DNA from: Clostridia bacterium
GTDB taxonomy: Bacteria > Bacillota > Clostridia > Oscillospirales > Acutalibacteraceae
Reading direction: 5' to 3'
Assembly: GCA_017517865.1 (NCBI GenBank)
Contig: JAFWYB010000029.1
Location: 48,371-112,370 of the forward strand
DNA: 64,000 bases
Part shown: positions 17,954 through 26,073 of the stretch, piece after piece
Numbering within the stretch: the first letter of the stretch is position 1
Layout of the letters: the number at the start of each line of letters is the position of its first letter
Translations under genes and position numbers: made by a program
The notes under the pieces: generated by a model
The model's input: the letters and a program-made list of their open reading frames with translations, nothing else
The model's database searches: none
What the model was told of the DNA's origin: nothing

Positions 17954-18247
17954 ATGGCTGCCAAGAAGAAAAATGAATTTTTAACATACAAAGACAAGCC
18001 TCTTGTGAGAAAGGGAAATATGCTTTATTACGGAAATATGAGTGATAAGTTTGTTATCGTATTTCAGATTCTTTCTACTAAGGAGCTTAACGGTCTTGAG
18101 GTTGCAGACAGAGTTTCTGTTCAGCTTATAAACACTGACCCAAATGTAAGACCGCACGACAGAATTGCTCAGAAGACTGAAAAGAAAGGACTTTATGCAG
18201 CGATGGACATCGGCAAGATCTGGCTTGAAAGAGCACTTGCCGAATAA
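17954..18247 (+). CDS. Small conserved-looking protein downstream of ireB, unknown function
   Basis: 97 residues, basic N-terminus (MAAKKKNEFLTYKDKPLVRK), then a compact alpha/beta-looking body. RBS GGAGG precedes ATG 17954; the 12-base gap and shared promoter make it a partner of ireB. No membrane segment or Cys. I do not recognise a characterised family. It could act in the same envelope-stress circuit, but that is only inferred from position. Confidence 0.8.
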   Translation: MAAKKKNEFLTYKDKPLVRKGNMLYYGNMSDKFVIVFQILSTKELNGLEVADRVSVQLINTDPNVRPHDRIAQKTEKKGLYAAMDIGKIWLERALAE

Positions 18248-18258
18248 CTGAAAAAGTG

Positions 18259-18279
18259 GGCGGCGGAGTTTCCGTCGCC
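18259..18279 (+). terminator. GC-rich hairpin after the ireB unit
   Basis: GGCGGCGG / CCGTCGCC with one non-Watson-Crick position, no T-run; a weak terminator or RNA 3' end protecting structure ahead of the tRNA. Confidence 0.4.
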
Positions 18280-18290
18280 TGAATTTATAA

Positions 18291-18367
18291 CCGCTCATGG
18301 CGCAGTTGGATAACGCAGCAGATTCCGATTCTGAAGAACGGGGGTTCGAATCCCTCTGGGCGGGCCA
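18291..18367 (+). tRNA. tRNA-Arg (anticodon CCG)
   Basis: 77 bases with encoded CCA. Acceptor CCGCTCA / TGGGCGG (one G-U), D-loop AGTTGGATAA, anticodon CCG at 18325-18327, T-arm with TTCGAAT. Reads the rare CGG codon. Confidence 0.93.
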
Positions 18368-18368
18368 G

Positions 18369-18398
18369 AAAAAAGCACTTCTTCGGAAGTGCTTTTTT
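18369..18398 (+). terminator. Terminator of tRNA-Arg
   Basis: AAAAAGCACTTC-TTCG-GAAGTGCTTTTTT, UUCG-type loop and T-run, two bases after CCA. Confidence 0.95.
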
Positions 18399-18401
18399 CA
18401 A

Positions 18402-18566
18402 TGAAATTCGCCTTACGGCGAGTGAAATAGCAATGCTATGAAATATGCTGTTGCATATGAAATATTTGTTTCGCAAATGTTAAGGGCGAATTTTATTTCA
18501 CCTTCTGCGTTAGCAGAAAATTTCATAATCCGTCAGGATTATTTCATATCGCACAGCGATATTTCA
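18402..18566. repeat. Hairpin array 1 (TGAAAT word), behind tRNA-Arg
   Basis: Chain of short perfect hairpins separated by a six-base word. Left half: TGAAAT at 18402, 18423, 18439 and 18458, between hairpins TCGCC/GGCGA, ATAGC/GCTAT, ATATGC/GCATAT and ATTTG/CAAAT. Right half: the same word inverted, ATTTCA at 18495, 18520, 18541 and 18561, between TTCTGC/GCAGAA, ATAATCC/GGATTAT and ATATCGC/GCGATAT. At the turning point GGCGAA (18485-18490) is complementary to TTCGCC of the first module. No plausible coding frame. It can fold as one spine of paired words bearing side hairpins, or as separate hairpins. Confidence 0.85.
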
Positions 18567-18604
18567 TTATAAGAAGAGTTGTTGCCATTTTAAGCTGTAA
18601 ACAC

Positions 18605-18636
18605 AAAAATCGACAAGTCGGAACTTGTCGATTTTT
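18605..18636 (+). terminator. Terminator-like hairpin, copy A
   Basis: AAAAATCGACAAG-TCGGAA-CTTGTCGATTTTT. Both 13-base arms are identical to those at 63532-63563; only the 6-base loop differs. No gene directly upstream ends here. Confidence 0.8.
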
Positions 18637-18640
18637 TTAC

Positions 18641-18667
18641 CCATTGCGAAAACAATGGTATATCATC
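18641..18667. repeat. Single hairpin carrying the TATATCATC word of array 2
   Basis: CCATTG-CGAAAA-CAATGG followed at once by TATATCATC, the constant word of the array at 37172. It links the two loci. Confidence 0.6.
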
Positions 18668-18724
18668 GCTGTAATTAGCTTTTGAATAACATTGACGAAG
18701 TTGAAAATTATTTGATTGATACAT

Positions 18725-18773
18725 ACAATAAACAAAACAGCTGCAAATCTGCTTTTGACAGACTTGTAGCTGT
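18725..18773 (-). terminator. Terminator of nfnB (minus strand)
   Basis: Imperfect stem 18737-18751 with 18759-18773 (ACAGCT/AGCTGT, CAAA/TTG, TCTG/CAGA), then TTTTGTTTATTG on the minus strand. Confidence 0.75.
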
Positions 18774-18783
18774 TGTTTTACTG

Positions 18784-20202
18784 TTAATTTTTGCTCAGAG
18801 CTTTATCAATCGCACTTGCTGCGGTTTTTCCGGCACCCATTGCCGATATAACCGTAGCAGCACCCGTTACGGCATCACCGCCTGCATAAACGTTACTGCG
18901 TGAAGTAAGGCCGTCTTCGGTTATAATAATTCCGCCCTTTTGGTTAACCTCAAGACCGTCGGTTGTAGACTTTATCAGCGGATTAGGTGAGGTGCCGATT
19001 GCAATAATCACTGTATCTATGTCAATTTCGCAGTCGCTTCCCACAATTTCAACGGGACGTCTGCGACCCTTTGCATCGGGTTCTCCCAGCTCCATTTTAA
19101 TAAGCCTCATTGACTTTACAAAACCGTTTTTCGGGTCTCTCGGATCATCGGGGTTGTTGTATCCGATGATTTCGGTTGGTGCACACAGCAGTGAAAATTC
19201 AATGCCTTCCTCAACGGCGTGCTCAACCTCCTCGCGTCTTGCGGGTAGCTCCTCCATTGAGCGTCGGTATATTATATATACATTTTCTGCACCGAGTCTC
19301 AGTGCCGTTCTTGCCGCATCCATTGCAACGTTACCGCCGCCGACAACTGCAACCTTACCGAATTTCATAATGGGTGTTGTGGGGTTTTCAATGTAAGCCT
19401 TCATAAGGTTGCTGCGGGTGAGAAATTCATTAGCCGAATAAACGCCCTTGAGACTTTCACCGGGTATGCCCATAAAGTTCGGTAGTCCGGCTCCCGAACC
19501 GATGAACACCGCTTCAAAGCCCATATCGAAAAGCTCATCAACTGTATAGGTTTTGCCGATTACCGTGTTGGTTTCAATTTTAACTCCCAGTTGTTTTAGC
19601 GTATCAACCTCTTTTGCAACAATAGCTTTCGGAAGTCTGAACTCGGGTATGCCGTAAACAAGTACACCGCCTGCAACATGCAGAGCTTCATATACGGTTA
19701 CGCTGTACCCCTTTTTGGCAAGATCGCCTGCGCAGGTAAGACCTGAGGGACCGGAGCCGATTACGGCAACTCTGTGGCCGTTTGACGGTGGGGGAGCAGG
19801 AGCATTCGTACAGAAGGTGTTGTGATAGTCAGCAACAAAACGCTCGAGCCTACCGATGCCGACAGATTCACCCTTGACTGAGCGAACACATTTTGATTCG
19901 CACTGCCTTTCCTGGGGGCACACTCTGCCGCAGACTGCAGGGAGTGACGATGACTGTGTTATTATCCGATAGGCTTTTTCAAATTCGCCGTTTTTGATTT
20001 CATTTATAAATGCGGGAATATTTATTTTAACCGGACATGCACTAACACAAGGCATATTTTTGCAATTAAGACAGCGTAAAGCCTCATCAATTGCCGTTTC
20101 TTCGCTGTAGCCGAGAGAAACCTCATCAAAATTGTGAGCGCGTACCGTTGGCTCTTGCGTGGGCATTTCATTACGCATAAGTGCCATATTAGCTTTTGCC
20201 AT
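18784..20202 (-). CDS. nfnB: NADH-dependent ferredoxin:NADP+ oxidoreductase, large subunit (NfnB/GltA-like)
   Basis: 472 residues. N-terminal domain with two Cys clusters for [4Fe-4S] centres (CLNCKNMPCVSACPV and CGRVCPQERQCESKC). Then an FAD Rossmann motif (VAVIGSGPSGLTCAGDLAKK), a second nucleotide motif (VAVVGGGNVAMDAARTALRL), and a closing FAD contact (VYAGGDAVTGAATV). The same fold is annotated as glutamate synthase small subunit, but the adjacent NfnA-like gene and absence of a large gltB favour the electron-bifurcating transhydrogenase NfnAB. ATG 20202 with AGGAGA is chosen over a longer in-frame start. One base after the nfnA stop. Confidence 0.88.
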   Translation of the reverse strand: MAKANMALMRNEMPTQEPTVRAHNFDEVSLGYSEETAIDEALRCLNCKNMPCVSACPVKINIPAFINEIKNGEFEKAYRIITQSSSLPAVCGRVCPQERQCESKCVRSVKGESVGIGRLERFVADYHNTFCTNAPAPPPSNGHRVAVIGSGPSGLTCAGDLAKKGYSVTVYEALHVAGGVLVYGIPEFRLPKAIVAKEVDTLKQLGVKIETNTVIGKTYTVDELFDMGFEAVFIGSGAGLPNFMGIPGESLKGVYSANEFLTRSNLMKAYIENPTTPIMKFGKVAVVGGGNVAMDAARTALRLGAENVYIIYRRSMEELPARREEVEHAVEEGIEFSLLCAPTEIIGYNNPDDPRDPKNGFVKSMRLIKMELGEPDAKGRRRPVEIVGSDCEIDIDTVIIAIGTSPNPLIKSTTDGLEVNQKGGIIITEDGLTSRSNVYAGGDAVTGAATVISAMGAGKTAASAIDKALSKN

Positions 20203-20203
20203 T

Positions 20204-21058
20204 TCAGTTAATCTCCTTTTTATAGAGGTTGCAGGCCGATTCATAGGCGTGATGCTCAAAATCGTTATACATTCTGCTTCTTGACATCGCTTCGTCAAAA
20301 TCTACCTGATAGCCGTTGAAATCAGGTCCGTCAACGCAAGCAAATTTTGTTACCTTTTTTCCGTCAATATTAAGCGATAGTCTGCAGCCTCCGCACATTC
20401 CTGTGCCGTCAATCATAATAGGATTCATAGACACAGTTACCGGAGCCCCGTAAGGCCTTGCGGTTTCTGTAACAAATTTCATCATTATAAGCGGACCGAT
20501 TGTTATAATCATATCAAAACTCTCGCCGTCTTCAAGAATTTCCTTAAGGGGTATTGTAACGTTTCCTTTTCTTGCGTAAGAGCCGTCATCAGTCATAATG
20601 TAAAGTTTGTCAGAAATTGCTCTGAACTCATTTTCAAGAATGAGAAGCTCCTTGCTTCTGAAGCCGATAATGCTTGTTACCTCTGCTCCGGCATTGTGAA
20701 GAGCTTCAGCAACAGGCATAGCAATTGCACAGCCGACGCCTCCGCCTATGATACATACTTTTTTAAGACCATCAAGCTTTGTGGCTGTACCGAGAGGTCC
20801 GACAAAGTCCTGAATATATTCACCTTCGTTTTTGTTGCTGAGCGCGATTGTTGTTGCTCCTACCACCTGAAAAATAATTTTTACCGTACCCTTGTCTTTA
20901 TCGGTTCCTGCAACAGTCAGAGGAATTCTTTCGCTGTTTTCGTCAACTCTCAGTATAATAAACTGCCCCGGCTCTGCTTTTTTTGCTACCGGTGGTGCAT
21001 CAATATGCATTTCAATAACAGATTGATTAAGCTGCTTCTTTTTACAAATTTTGTACAT
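20204..21058 (-). CDS. nfnA: Ferredoxin-NADP+ reductase subunit NfnA / sulfide dehydrogenase-like
   Basis: 284 residues. FAD domain with RIPLTVAG, NAD domain VCIIGGGVGCAIAMPVAEAL, and a C-terminal [2Fe-2S] site in GTGMCGGCRLSLNIDGKK plus FACVDGP. With NfnB it would couple NADH and reduced ferredoxin to NADP+ reduction, supplying NADPH for biosynthesis in anaerobes. The same sequence family includes SudB; the pairing supports Nfn. RBS CGGAG before ATG 21058. Confidence 0.88.
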   Translation of the reverse strand: MYKICKKKQLNQSVIEMHIDAPPVAKKAEPGQFIILRVDENSERIPLTVAGTDKDKGTVKIIFQVVGATTIALSNKNEGEYIQDFVGPLGTATKLDGLKKVCIIGGGVGCAIAMPVAEALHNAGAEVTSIIGFRSKELLILENEFRAISDKLYIMTDDGSYARKGNVTIPLKEILEDGESFDMIITIGPLIMMKFVTETARPYGAPVTVSMNPIMIDGTGMCGGCRLSLNIDGKKVTKFACVDGPDFNGYQVDFDEAMSRSRMYNDFEHHAYESACNLYKKEIN

Positions 21059-21308
21059 TATTATTCTCCGTTCAAAAGAGGTAAAATGATTATATATAAT
21101 AAAAGGTAAGTATATATAACAATAAGTTTTATTTTAACACATAATTTTTGGTTTGTCTATAATTAAAAAGAATTTTGAACAAGTAAATTCTGGAAGGTTT
21201 TTTAATATCAAAGTATATTTGAATTGGTTATATTTTCGGGGGAACTATTGTTTTTTGGTTTTGTATGTTGTATTATATTGTCATATTTTGTCGAAAAGCG
21301 GTGATAAT

Positions 21309-21851
21309 GTGAAAGCGGATGAAATTATGCTCGAGGATGAGCTTGCGGAATATGAAGACACCGAAAAACGTCTTGAAAGGCTTGATCGAAGGCTCAGAGT
21401 GAGAAAAACGATAAGCATTTTTATTGTAGCTGCTTTTCTGTTCAGCCTTATTATGTATGCCGTGAGAATTGAAAGAAAGCTTACGATGCTTGCGGAGCAA
21501 CCGCCCGTCATAATTTATATGAATTCTGAAACAACATCTGAAGTTGAAACTGCTTATGCTGCGGAAGAGAGCACGGCTTTATTATCTGAAGATGTGTCGG
21601 CTGATGAAAGCAAAGATTATGAAAATGAAGATATAAATATTATCGGTAAAACTGAGAAATTCAACGAAACTGAATCGGTACAGAACACTCCTTCTGCTGA
21701 TGAACGTGTTTCTGCTGAATACTATGTTACCAAATCGGGAACCAAGTATCACAGAGACGGATGTACATATCTTTCTAAATCTAAAATACCTATGAGCTAT
21801 GAAGAAATTGTCGCAAAAGGTTATAAACCGTGCTCAAGGTGTATATCATAA
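21309..21851 (+). CDS. Membrane-anchored protein with C-terminal Cys/His motif
   Basis: 180 residues from GTG 21309 (GGTGA 5 bases ahead); the frame extends further up to 21153 but has no ribosome site there. A charged coiled-coil-like N-terminus (LEDELAEYEDTEKRLERLDR) precedes one membrane helix (ISIFIVAAFLFSLIMYAV). An acidic low-complexity stretch leads to a C-terminal module YHRDGCTYL...GYKPCSRC. This H/C pattern resembles the metal-binding tail found on many Firmicute surface proteins and nucleases. Function unknown. The start is uncertain. Confidence 0.7.
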   Translation: MKADEIMLEDELAEYEDTEKRLERLDRRLRVRKTISIFIVAAFLFSLIMYAVRIERKLTMLAEQPPVIIYMNSETTSEVETAYAAEESTALLSEDVSADESKDYENEDINIIGKTEKFNETESVQNTPSADERVSAEYYVTKSGTKYHRDGCTYLSKSKIPMSYEEIVAKGYKPCSRCIS

Positions 21852-21869
21852 AATCGGAGACTTGTAATA

Positions 21870-21898
21870 TTGTGTTTTTTAGCTTTATCTGATATAAT
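21870..21898 (+). promoter_or_regulatory. Promoter of nnrD/nnrE fusion gene
   Basis: TTGTGT, 17-base spacer, TATAAT, 30 bases before GTG 21928. Confidence 0.7.
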
Positions 21899-21927
21899 AA
21901 AATAAATAAATTTATGGAGGAATTGCC

Positions 21928-23472
21928 GTGCGCATTTTAAAATGTGAAGAAATGAAGCTCGTTGAGCAATATTCAACAAAATTCGGTATGACCTATCAGC
22001 GTATGATGGAAAATGCAGGTGCAGCATGTGCCCGTAATATCAGAACCGTGCTTGATAAAAACAAAAACAACGGTAAGAAGATTATTGTTGTTTGCGGTAA
22101 GGGCAATAACGGCGGTGACGGGTTTGTAATTGCGCGAAAGTTTTTTGAGAACGGCTATAACGTATGCGTGCTTCTTGCTATGGGCTATCCTACAAGTGCG
22201 GAAGCTACATATATGTATAAGTATCTTCTCGATCTCTCTATACCGACAATCTGGTACGATGCCGACAAAAGCAAGGCTATACAGACTGTCAGAAATGCTG
22301 ATATTATAGTTGATGCCGTTTTCGGCTTCAGCTTTTACGGCAACCTCAACGACGATATCCGGATGCTTCTTACTGAAATGAGTAATGCTAAAGGTATTAA
22401 GTTTGCAGTCGATATTCCCAGCGGTGTTTATTGTGACAGCGGCTGTTGTGCAAAAGGCTGCTTTTCAGCAGATTACACTGTTGCTGTATCTGCACTTAAG
22501 CCTGCGCATATTTTAAAGCCGGGCTGTGAATGCTGCGGTGAAATTATCGTAGCAAATATTGGGTTGCCCGATGAAAGCTACAGCATGCTTTCAGAGTCGC
22601 TTTATACCTGTGACAGGGATGATATAAAGGCATTGTTTCCTGAGAGGCCTTCTGTTTCTAATAAAGGTGATTTTGGACATGTTCTGTGTATCTGCGGCAG
22701 TAAAAAAATGCCCGGTGCTGCCGTGCTTTGTGCAAAAGCCGCACTGAGGAGCGGCGCAGGACTTGTTACAGTGGCGTTTCCTGAAAGTGCATATATTCCT
22801 GTGTCTTCAATGCTTACCGAGGCGCTTCTTATGCCTCTTGAAGAAACTGAAGAAGGTACCTTGTCGCGAAATGCAGTTAACACGCTTGAAAAGAATATTC
22901 TTAAGTTCAATGCTGTTGTTATAGGTTGCGGAATGTGTGTTAATGAAGATACCGCAGAAATCGTCAGATGGGTGATAAATAACACTGATGTACCCGTTAT
23001 TATTGATGCCGATGGTATAAATTCGATTGCAACCGACATAAACATTTTACACGGGACAAATAAAAAGCTTATCATCACTCCTCATCTGAAAGAAATGTCG
23101 CGGCTTACTGCTGAGGATGTCTCTGTGATTCTGACCGATACAGCAGCATACGCTAAAGCTTTTTCCGAAAAGCACGGTGTAGTTACTGTTCTGAAAACCG
23201 CTAATACTGTTGTTGCCTGCTCTGATTACGATGCAGTTTATATCAATGCTACCGGTAACAACGGACTTTCCAAGGGCGGCAGCGGTGATGCGCTTGCCGG
23301 TCTTATGGGTGGCTTCGCGGCGCAGTTTTCAGATTACCGAAAGGCAGCAATAGCCGCGGTATACGTACACGGTATGACGGCTGATGCCGTGGCTGAAAAA
23401 TATTCGGCAAGAGGTATGCTTACGACGGATTTGATTGATGAACTCAGAAATACACTCAGTTGCTTTGAATAA
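21928..23472 (+). CDS. nnrD: Bifunctional NAD(P)H-hydrate epimerase / ADP-dependent dehydratase
   Basis: Repairs hydrated NAD(P)H. 514 residues in two domains. YjeF-N epimerase (1-~215) with the motif GKGNNGGDGFVIARKF; a ribokinase-like dehydratase (~225-510) with NKGDFGHVLCICGSKKMPGA and GLSKGGSGDALAGLMGG. This fusion is the usual form in Firmicutes (nnrDE). GTG start with GGAGG. Followed after 21 bases by a lipoprotein gene, probably co-transcribed. Confidence 0.96.
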   Translation: MRILKCEEMKLVEQYSTKFGMTYQRMMENAGAACARNIRTVLDKNKNNGKKIIVVCGKGNNGGDGFVIARKFFENGYNVCVLLAMGYPTSAEATYMYKYLLDLSIPTIWYDADKSKAIQTVRNADIIVDAVFGFSFYGNLNDDIRMLLTEMSNAKGIKFAVDIPSGVYCDSGCCAKGCFSADYTVAVSALKPAHILKPGCECCGEIIVANIGLPDESYSMLSESLYTCDRDDIKALFPERPSVSNKGDFGHVLCICGSKKMPGAAVLCAKAALRSGAGLVTVAFPESAYIPVSSMLTEALLMPLEETEEGTLSRNAVNTLEKNILKFNAVVIGCGMCVNEDTAEIVRWVINNTDVPVIIDADGINSIATDINILHGTNKKLIITPHLKEMSRLTAEDVSVILTDTAAYAKAFSEKHGVVTVLKTANTVVACSDYDAVYINATGNNGLSKGGSGDALAGLMGGFAAQFSDYRKAAIAAVYVHGMTADAVAEKYSARGMLTTDLIDELRNTLSCFE

Positions 23473-23493
23473 TGATGTCCCGTCGGAGGCATT

Positions 23494-23973
23494 ATGAAAA
23501 GATTTATTGCGCTCATTATCCTTTTTCTTATGCTGTTTTCACTTTTCGGCTGCTCTTCTTCTGAAAAAGAGTATCTGCTTGATGTGCTTGAAGCAGATTT
23601 TTCTCTTGTAACGTCTGAATGTGAATATGTGGGCAAAATTAATTTTTACGCGGATAAAACGATGAAAGCTGAGATTGACAGTCCCACAGAGCTTTCCGGC
23701 TTTATTTTTACCGTAGGACCGGAAAACGTATCAGTTGTTTTCAACCAAGTAAGCGTAAACAATGTTTATGCTGATGAATATTCACCTTTTATAAAGCTTT
23801 ATGATGTTCTTCTCAGCTTAAATAATACTTCTCTTACTGTGGCGAAGAATGGTATATGTGAAAAAACACTTGTTTCTGAAGATGAAAGCTATGTCTGTAT
23901 TATTGATGCAGATAAATCCTTATTGAGTGAAATAACAGGGCAAGGCCTTAATGTCAGGTTTTCCTACAGATAA
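23494..23973 (+). CDS. Small lipoprotein of unknown function
   Basis: 159 residues. Lipobox LFGC at the end of a hydrophobic signal (FIALIILFLMLFSLFGC), so lipid-anchored at Cys19 or 20. The mature part is strand-rich with no motif that I recognise. RBS CGGAGG before ATG 23494. A strong terminator follows, so nnrDE and this gene form a unit. Confidence 0.85.
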   Translation: MKRFIALIILFLMLFSLFGCSSSEKEYLLDVLEADFSLVTSECEYVGKINFYADKTMKAEIDSPTELSGFIFTVGPENVSVVFNQVSVNNVYADEYSPFIKLYDVLLSLNNTSLTVAKNGICEKTLVSEDESYVCIIDADKSLLSEITGQGLNVRFSYR

Positions 23974-23982
23974 ACGTAAAGG

Positions 23983-24015
23983 ACGCACATCATTATCTGA
24001 TGTGCGTTCATTTTA
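23983..24015 (+). terminator. Terminator after the lipoprotein gene
   Basis: ACGCACATCA / TGATGTGCGT, perfect 10-bp stem with 5-base loop, then TCATTTTATTT. Confidence 0.88.
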
Positions 24016-24098
24016 TTTCTGTTTATTTATGTTTTTTGTTTAAACACTATTCTCTGGGTTAAAACTATTACTGAAACAAATATTCGGGGAGGAGAATT

Positions 24099-24455
24099 AT
24101 GTCAATCAAACGAGGAGAAATATATTATGCTGACTTAAGTCCCGTAATAGGATCTGAGCAAGGCGGAGTGAGGCCTGTTCTTATTGTTCAGAACGATATC
24201 GGTAATAAATACAGCCCTACGGTAATTGCTGCGGCAATAACAAGCAAACAGTTCAAAACAAGTCTGCCGACGCATATTAAGGTAAACGCGCATGACTGTG
24301 GCTTGTCTAAGGATTCTGTTGTTCTTCTTGAGCAGGTGAGAACATTAGATAAGAAAAGACTTAAGGAAAAGATGGGAAATCTCGATAAAGATGATATGTT
24401 TAAAATTGATAAAGCCTTATCTGTAAGCTTCGGATTGAACGGACCTGTTACATAA
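24099..24455 (+). CDS. mazF: MazF/NdoA (PemK-like) endoribonuclease, no antitoxin seen
   Basis: 118 residues, closely NdoA-like. N-terminal [22 protein letters not shown] with the catalytic Arg region, [22 protein letters not shown], and [13 protein letters not shown] are diagnostic. Cuts mRNA at specific short sequences. In Bacillus and many Clostridia an antitoxin gene lies just upstream. Here the 125 bases between the lipoprotein stop and this start hold only a terminator and no frame with a ribosome site. GGGGAGGAG precedes ATG 24099. Family certain; its regulation is an open question. Confidence 0.95.
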   Translation: MSIKRGEIYYADLSPVIGSEQGGVRPVLIVQNDIGNKYSPTVIAAAITSKQFKTSLPTHIKVNAHDCGLSKDSVVLLEQVRTLDKKRLKEKMGNLDKDDMFKIDKALSVSFGLNGPVT

Positions 24456-24460
24456 GGTGC

Positions 24461-24499
24461 ATATAAGTCCTTCATAAAGTTGAGGGACTTATATTTTTG
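24461..24499 (+). terminator. Terminator after mazF
   Basis: ATATAAGTCC / GGACTTATAT stem followed by TTTTTG. Confidence 0.85.
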
Positions 24500-24558
24500 T
24501 CGTAAAGACTATAATAAAACGGCGGGATGAGGTTAATTAAAAGTAAATATAAAATTTA

Positions 24559-24587
24559 TTGACTTTATTATGAAATAATGTTAAAAT
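24559..24587 (+). promoter_or_regulatory. Promoter of the secreted protein gene at 24630
   Basis: TTGACT, 17-base spacer, TAAAAT. Confidence 0.75.
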
Positions 24588-24629
24588 ATAGAAGACGAAT
24601 GCTATTATTTTGAATGAGGAGTGTTGTAA

Positions 24630-25973
24630 ATGAAAAAAATATTAAGCATTTTTGTTGCAGTTATTATGATGTTTTCCTGCTTTACCGGTGTTTTTTCGGC
24701 TTTTGCCGCTGACGGCTCAAAGATTGAAGATATCATCGGTGATATGACTAATATGGAAAACTTTCAGAATGCTCTTATAGGCAGTGATGTTGGCTTTGAT
24801 TATTCAGCTGATGGACAGGAAGATATTATCGATATGATTGAAAACGGAATGATCAGCGGTGAAGTGTATGGCATGAGCATTGATGAGTTTTACACGGGAA
24901 CTTCACCCATCAATTGGAGTTCCCTGCCGATAGATAAGGGAGATCTTGCTCTTGCAATTGCTAATGTTAACAACTACATAATGAGAATTCTTAAGGAAAA
25001 GGTGGGCGGCTTTAACCTTTATTCTATGCAGATGAGCAGACACGGGATGTCTTATGCTTCTTATTATGCAACAAGCATAGCAAATTTCCTCGGTAATCTT
25101 TTCTATCCCGATTTTGAGGATGTCGTAATTAACTTTGACGGCTATGAACAGATCAGTGAGGACGAATTCTATACCCAGATTGTCAGACAGTCCGGATTCG
25201 GAGTTCTTCTTGACAACAACTGGTGCGATCAGGGCCGTTTTGATATAAGACCGCTGATGGAAACCCTTGGCCTTTTAAGTGATAATGTTCTTGAAAGCGA
25301 ATATTCTAACGGCTACATCCTCGGCAGAAAGCTTGTTAAGGCTGTGATTGAAAAAATTATCTATGACGGCCCCGTGAACGCTTTTCTTGATATTCTTCAG
25401 GCATTTTCCAAGAGCTATAATTTCTATCTTAAGGACGCTGTAGTAGCTCTTTTCTCAAATAGACTTGCTGCAGGTGAAATTGAGCTTTCTGAGTTGGATA
25501 ATCTTCACGAGCTTTTCAATATTATTTTCAATGGCAACAACCCTGAAGCTACGGACAAGCTTCAGTTCGTGCAGATGCCTGCTGCGAGATTTGCCAAGGC
25601 TGAAGGTGTGACTGAGCTTTTCCTTTATTTCATCGTTTATTCAGTAATCAATATTAATTACAAAAACAACAATGCCGTTGTTGAAAATATGAAATCAAAG
25701 GTTAATAATCTTGATATTACCAACGAAGAAAAAGATGTACTCAAATGTGTTCTCGATGCAGTCTTCAAGGGTGATGTTAACAGCCTCGCAACCAAGATTG
25801 GATCAATTTTCAGCACTAACGTTGATTCAATAAAGGATGATTTCCTTTCTTCGCTTAAAAATGCGCTTGCATCATTCTTTAAAAAGATTGTCGATTATTT
25901 TGATAATCTCTTCAAGATTCTTTCCGGTGAGAAAGAGCCTCCCAGATGGGATATTGAAGACAGAGATCCCTAA
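24630..25973 (+). CDS. Secreted protein of unknown function
   Basis: 447 residues. Signal peptide (ILSIFVAVIMMFSCFTGVFS, cleavage near FAADG). The mature protein is mostly helical, with no Cys cluster and no anchoring motif. It ends in an aromatic, Lys-rich amphipathic stretch (FFKKIVDYFDNLFKIL) and a short charged tail. Monocistronic with its own promoter and terminator. I do not recognise a family. The same style of signal peptide and C-terminal amphipathic stretch is seen in the protein at 10122. Confidence 0.8.
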   Translation: MKKILSIFVAVIMMFSCFTGVFSAFAADGSKIEDIIGDMTNMENFQNALIGSDVGFDYSADGQEDIIDMIENGMISGEVYGMSIDEFYTGTSPINWSSLPIDKGDLALAIANVNNYIMRILKEKVGGFNLYSMQMSRHGMSYASYYATSIANFLGNLFYPDFEDVVINFDGYEQISEDEFYTQIVRQSGFGVLLDNNWCDQGRFDIRPLMETLGLLSDNVLESEYSNGYILGRKLVKAVIEKIIYDGPVNAFLDILQAFSKSYNFYLKDAVVALFSNRLAAGEIELSELDNLHELFNIIFNGNNPEATDKLQFVQMPAARFAKAEGVTELFLYFIVYSVININYKNNNAVVENMKSKVNNLDITNEEKDVLKCVLDAVFKGDVNSLATKIGSIFSTNVDSIKDDFLSSLKNALASFFKKIVDYFDNLFKILSGEKEPPRWDIEDRDP

Positions 25974-25977
25974 AATT

Positions 25978-26010
25978 AAACGGACTTCTGATTTCAGAGG
26001 TCCGTTTTTA
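25978..26010 (+). terminator. Terminator after the secreted protein gene
   Basis: AAACGGAC...GTCCGTTT stem with inner TCTGA/CAGA, then TTTAAA. Confidence 0.88.
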
Positions 26011-26073
26011 AATTAAACTATTGTCATATTCAATGTGTTGTGATAAAATAGCATGGCGGAAGGCGGTGAGTTT

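Noticed and set aside
18402-18566. CRISPR array
   Set aside because: The constant words are only 6 bases, the intervening units are self-complementary hairpins and not unique spacers, the word reverses orientation midway, and no cas genes are near.
18682-18903. 73-residue plus-strand frame after array 1
   Set aside because: Covers the nfnB terminator and then the antisense of nfnB; no ribosome site.
20203-20298. N-terminal extension of NfnB
   Set aside because: Overlaps the nfnA coding end; ATG 20202 has AGGAGA and gives the family start.
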